DNA of 5,463 nucleotides from Burkholderiales bacterium. Its GTDB lineage: Bacteria > Pseudomonadota > Gammaproteobacteria > Burkholderiales > Burkholderiaceae. Where the stretch lies: assembly GCA_947372535.1 (NCBI GenBank), contig CANBUA010000293.1, positions 1-5,463 of the forward strand, read 5' to 3'. This document shows, piece by piece, positions 4,601 through 5,463 of this stretch. The position numbers were made by a program, and so were the translations under genes. Position 1 is the stretch's first letter. The number at the start of each line of letters is the position of its first letter. The notes beneath the pieces are model-generated. The model ran no database searches and was not told the origin of the DNA. It saw only the letters and a list, made by a program, of their open reading frames with translations.

Positions 4601-5463
4601 ATGAATGCCCCTGTGAATACGAACCCGATGCTGGCGGAGGTGGACCACCGCCACCTGGACGCCCTGGAAGAAGAGGCCATCTTCATCCTGCGAGAAGTGG
4701 CCGCCAGTTTCGAGCGCCCTGCCCTGCTGTTCTCCAGCGGCAAGGACTCCTGCGTGGTGCTGCACCTGGCTGAAAAAGCCTTCAAGATGAAAAACGCCGA
4801 GGGCAAGTTGGAGGGCAAACTGCCGTTCCCGCTGCTGCACGTGGACACCGGCCACAACTTCCCCGAAGTGATCGAGTTCCGCGAAAAACGCGTGGCCGAG
4901 ATTGGCGAACGACTGATCGTGGCGCACATGGACGAGTCCATCAAAAAGGGCACCGTGCGCCTGGCCTACCCACTGGAATCTCGCAACGGCCACCAGACGG
5001 TGACACTGCTGGAAGCCATCGAAGAAGGCCGCTTCGACTGCCTGATGGGCGGCGCCCGCCGCGACGAAGAGAAGGCCCGCGCCAAGGAGCGCATCTTCAG
5101 CCACCGCGACAGCTTCGGCCAATGGCAGCCCAAGGAACAGCGTCCCGAACTCTGGAGCCTGTTCAACACCCGCATCAAGCCGGGCGAGCACTTCCGCGCC
5201 TTCCCGATCAGCAACTGGACCGAGCTGGACGTCTGGCTCTACATCGAACGCGAAAAGATCCCGCTGCCCAACATCTATTTCAAGCACCCACGCCAGGTGA
5301 TGCGCCGCAAGGGCCTGCTGGTGCCCTTGACCGACGTGACACCCACCCTGGAAGGCGAAACCGTTGAAACGGTGGACGTGCGCGTCCGCACCGTGGGCGA
5401 CATGACCTGCACCTGCCCCGTTGAAAGCGATGCGGCCAACCCGGCCGACATCGTGGCCGAAAC
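4601..5463 (+). CDS. cysD: Sulfate adenylyltransferase subunit 2 (ATP sulfurylase small subunit), 3' end cut off
   Basis: The first 287 codons of CysD, which with the GTPase CysN makes APS from sulfate and ATP in the cytoplasm. The frame stays open to the window edge; family members run to roughly 300-320 residues, so only a short C-terminal piece is missing. The N-type ATP pyrophosphatase PP-loop is FSSGKDS (44-50). Other family blocks are HVDTGHNFPE (80-89), GGARRDEEKARAKERIFS (150-167), FRAFPISNWTELDVW (198-212) and IYFKH (225-229). The conserved C-terminal region reads VRTVGDMTCTCPVES (262-276), with a Cys-Thr-Cys pair (C270, C272) where I recall the E. coli protein having a different, cysteine-poor stretch. 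The start is the first ATG, 21 bases past cysH, with AAGAAG at 4585-4590 as a modest ribosome binding site; M10 (4628) is a less likely alternative. cysN is expected immediately downstream. Confidence 0.95.
   Translation, partial: MNAPVNTNPMLAEVDHRHLDALEEEAIFILREVAASFERPALLFSSGKDSCVVLHLAEKAFKMKNAEGKLEGKLPFPLLHVDTGHNFPEVIEFREKRVAEIGERLIVAHMDESIKKGTVRLAYPLESRNGHQTVTLLEAIEEGRFDCLMGGARRDEEKARAKERIFSHRDSFGQWQPKEQRPELWSLFNTRIKPGEHFRAFPISNWTELDVWLYIEREKIPLPNIYFKHPRQVMRRKGLLVPLTDVTPTLEGETVETVDVRVRTVGDMTCTCPVESDAANPADIVAE

Noticed and set aside
3740..5287. A 515-codon open frame on the - strand across cysH and cysD
   Set aside because: It spans two well-supported + strand genes and the gap between them, and its composition is that of a GC-rich shadow frame with no family motifs.
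1..5463. CRISPR arrays, tRNA or rRNA genes, insertion sequences, prophage or toxin-antitoxin genes
   Set aside because: No regularly spaced direct repeats, no RNA gene sequence, no transposase or integrase motifs and no small paired genes were seen; coding sequence fills nearly all of the window.

Overview
This window is a GC-rich chromosomal segment with every gene on the + strand. It holds most of an assimilatory sulfate-reduction operon of the kind found in Betaproteobacteria, probably Burkholderiales and possibly Comamonadaceae. That placement is inferred from the gene order (TauE/SafE transporter, cysI, DUF934, cysH, cysD), the GC-rich codon use and the protein motifs; no database search was possible.

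Layout: (1) 14-481, a small exported DUF192 protein, probably unrelated to the rest. (2) 482-596, an AT-rich intergenic stretch that stands out from its surroundings. It carries a perfect 9-bp inverted repeat, an extra upstream copy of the same half-site, and a second, unrelated 7-bp inverted repeat just before the next start codon. This is the likely control region of the transporter gene. (3) 597-1376, a TauE/SafE (TSUP) membrane transporter. (4) 1377-1446, a short gap with a weak terminator-like hairpin followed by two head-to-tail TTGACAC units, the likely leader of the cys genes. (5) 1447-3156 cysI, 3186-3698 DUF934, 3728-4579 cysH and 4601 to the window edge cysD (3' end cut off). These four are separated by only 21-29 bases and most have a visible ribosome binding site, so they are almost certainly co-transcribed.

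How they work together: CysD, with a CysN GTPase presumably encoded just past the edge, activates sulfate to APS. CysH carries the CC...CxxC iron-sulfur signature of APS reductases and should reduce APS directly to sulfite, without an APS kinase. CysI, a siroheme/[4Fe-4S] enzyme, reduces sulfite to sulfide for cysteine synthesis. No CysJ flavoprotein is present here. The DUF934 protein between cysI and cysH is the obvious candidate accessory factor for CysI. The TSUP transporter may move sulfate in or surplus sulfite out.

Nothing in the window looks like a new defence, mobile or RNA system. The points worth a second look are the half-site cluster before the transporter, the unresolved electron donor and DUF934 role, a rare-codon island inside the transporter gene, and a pentapeptide tandem repeat at the N-terminus of CysH.
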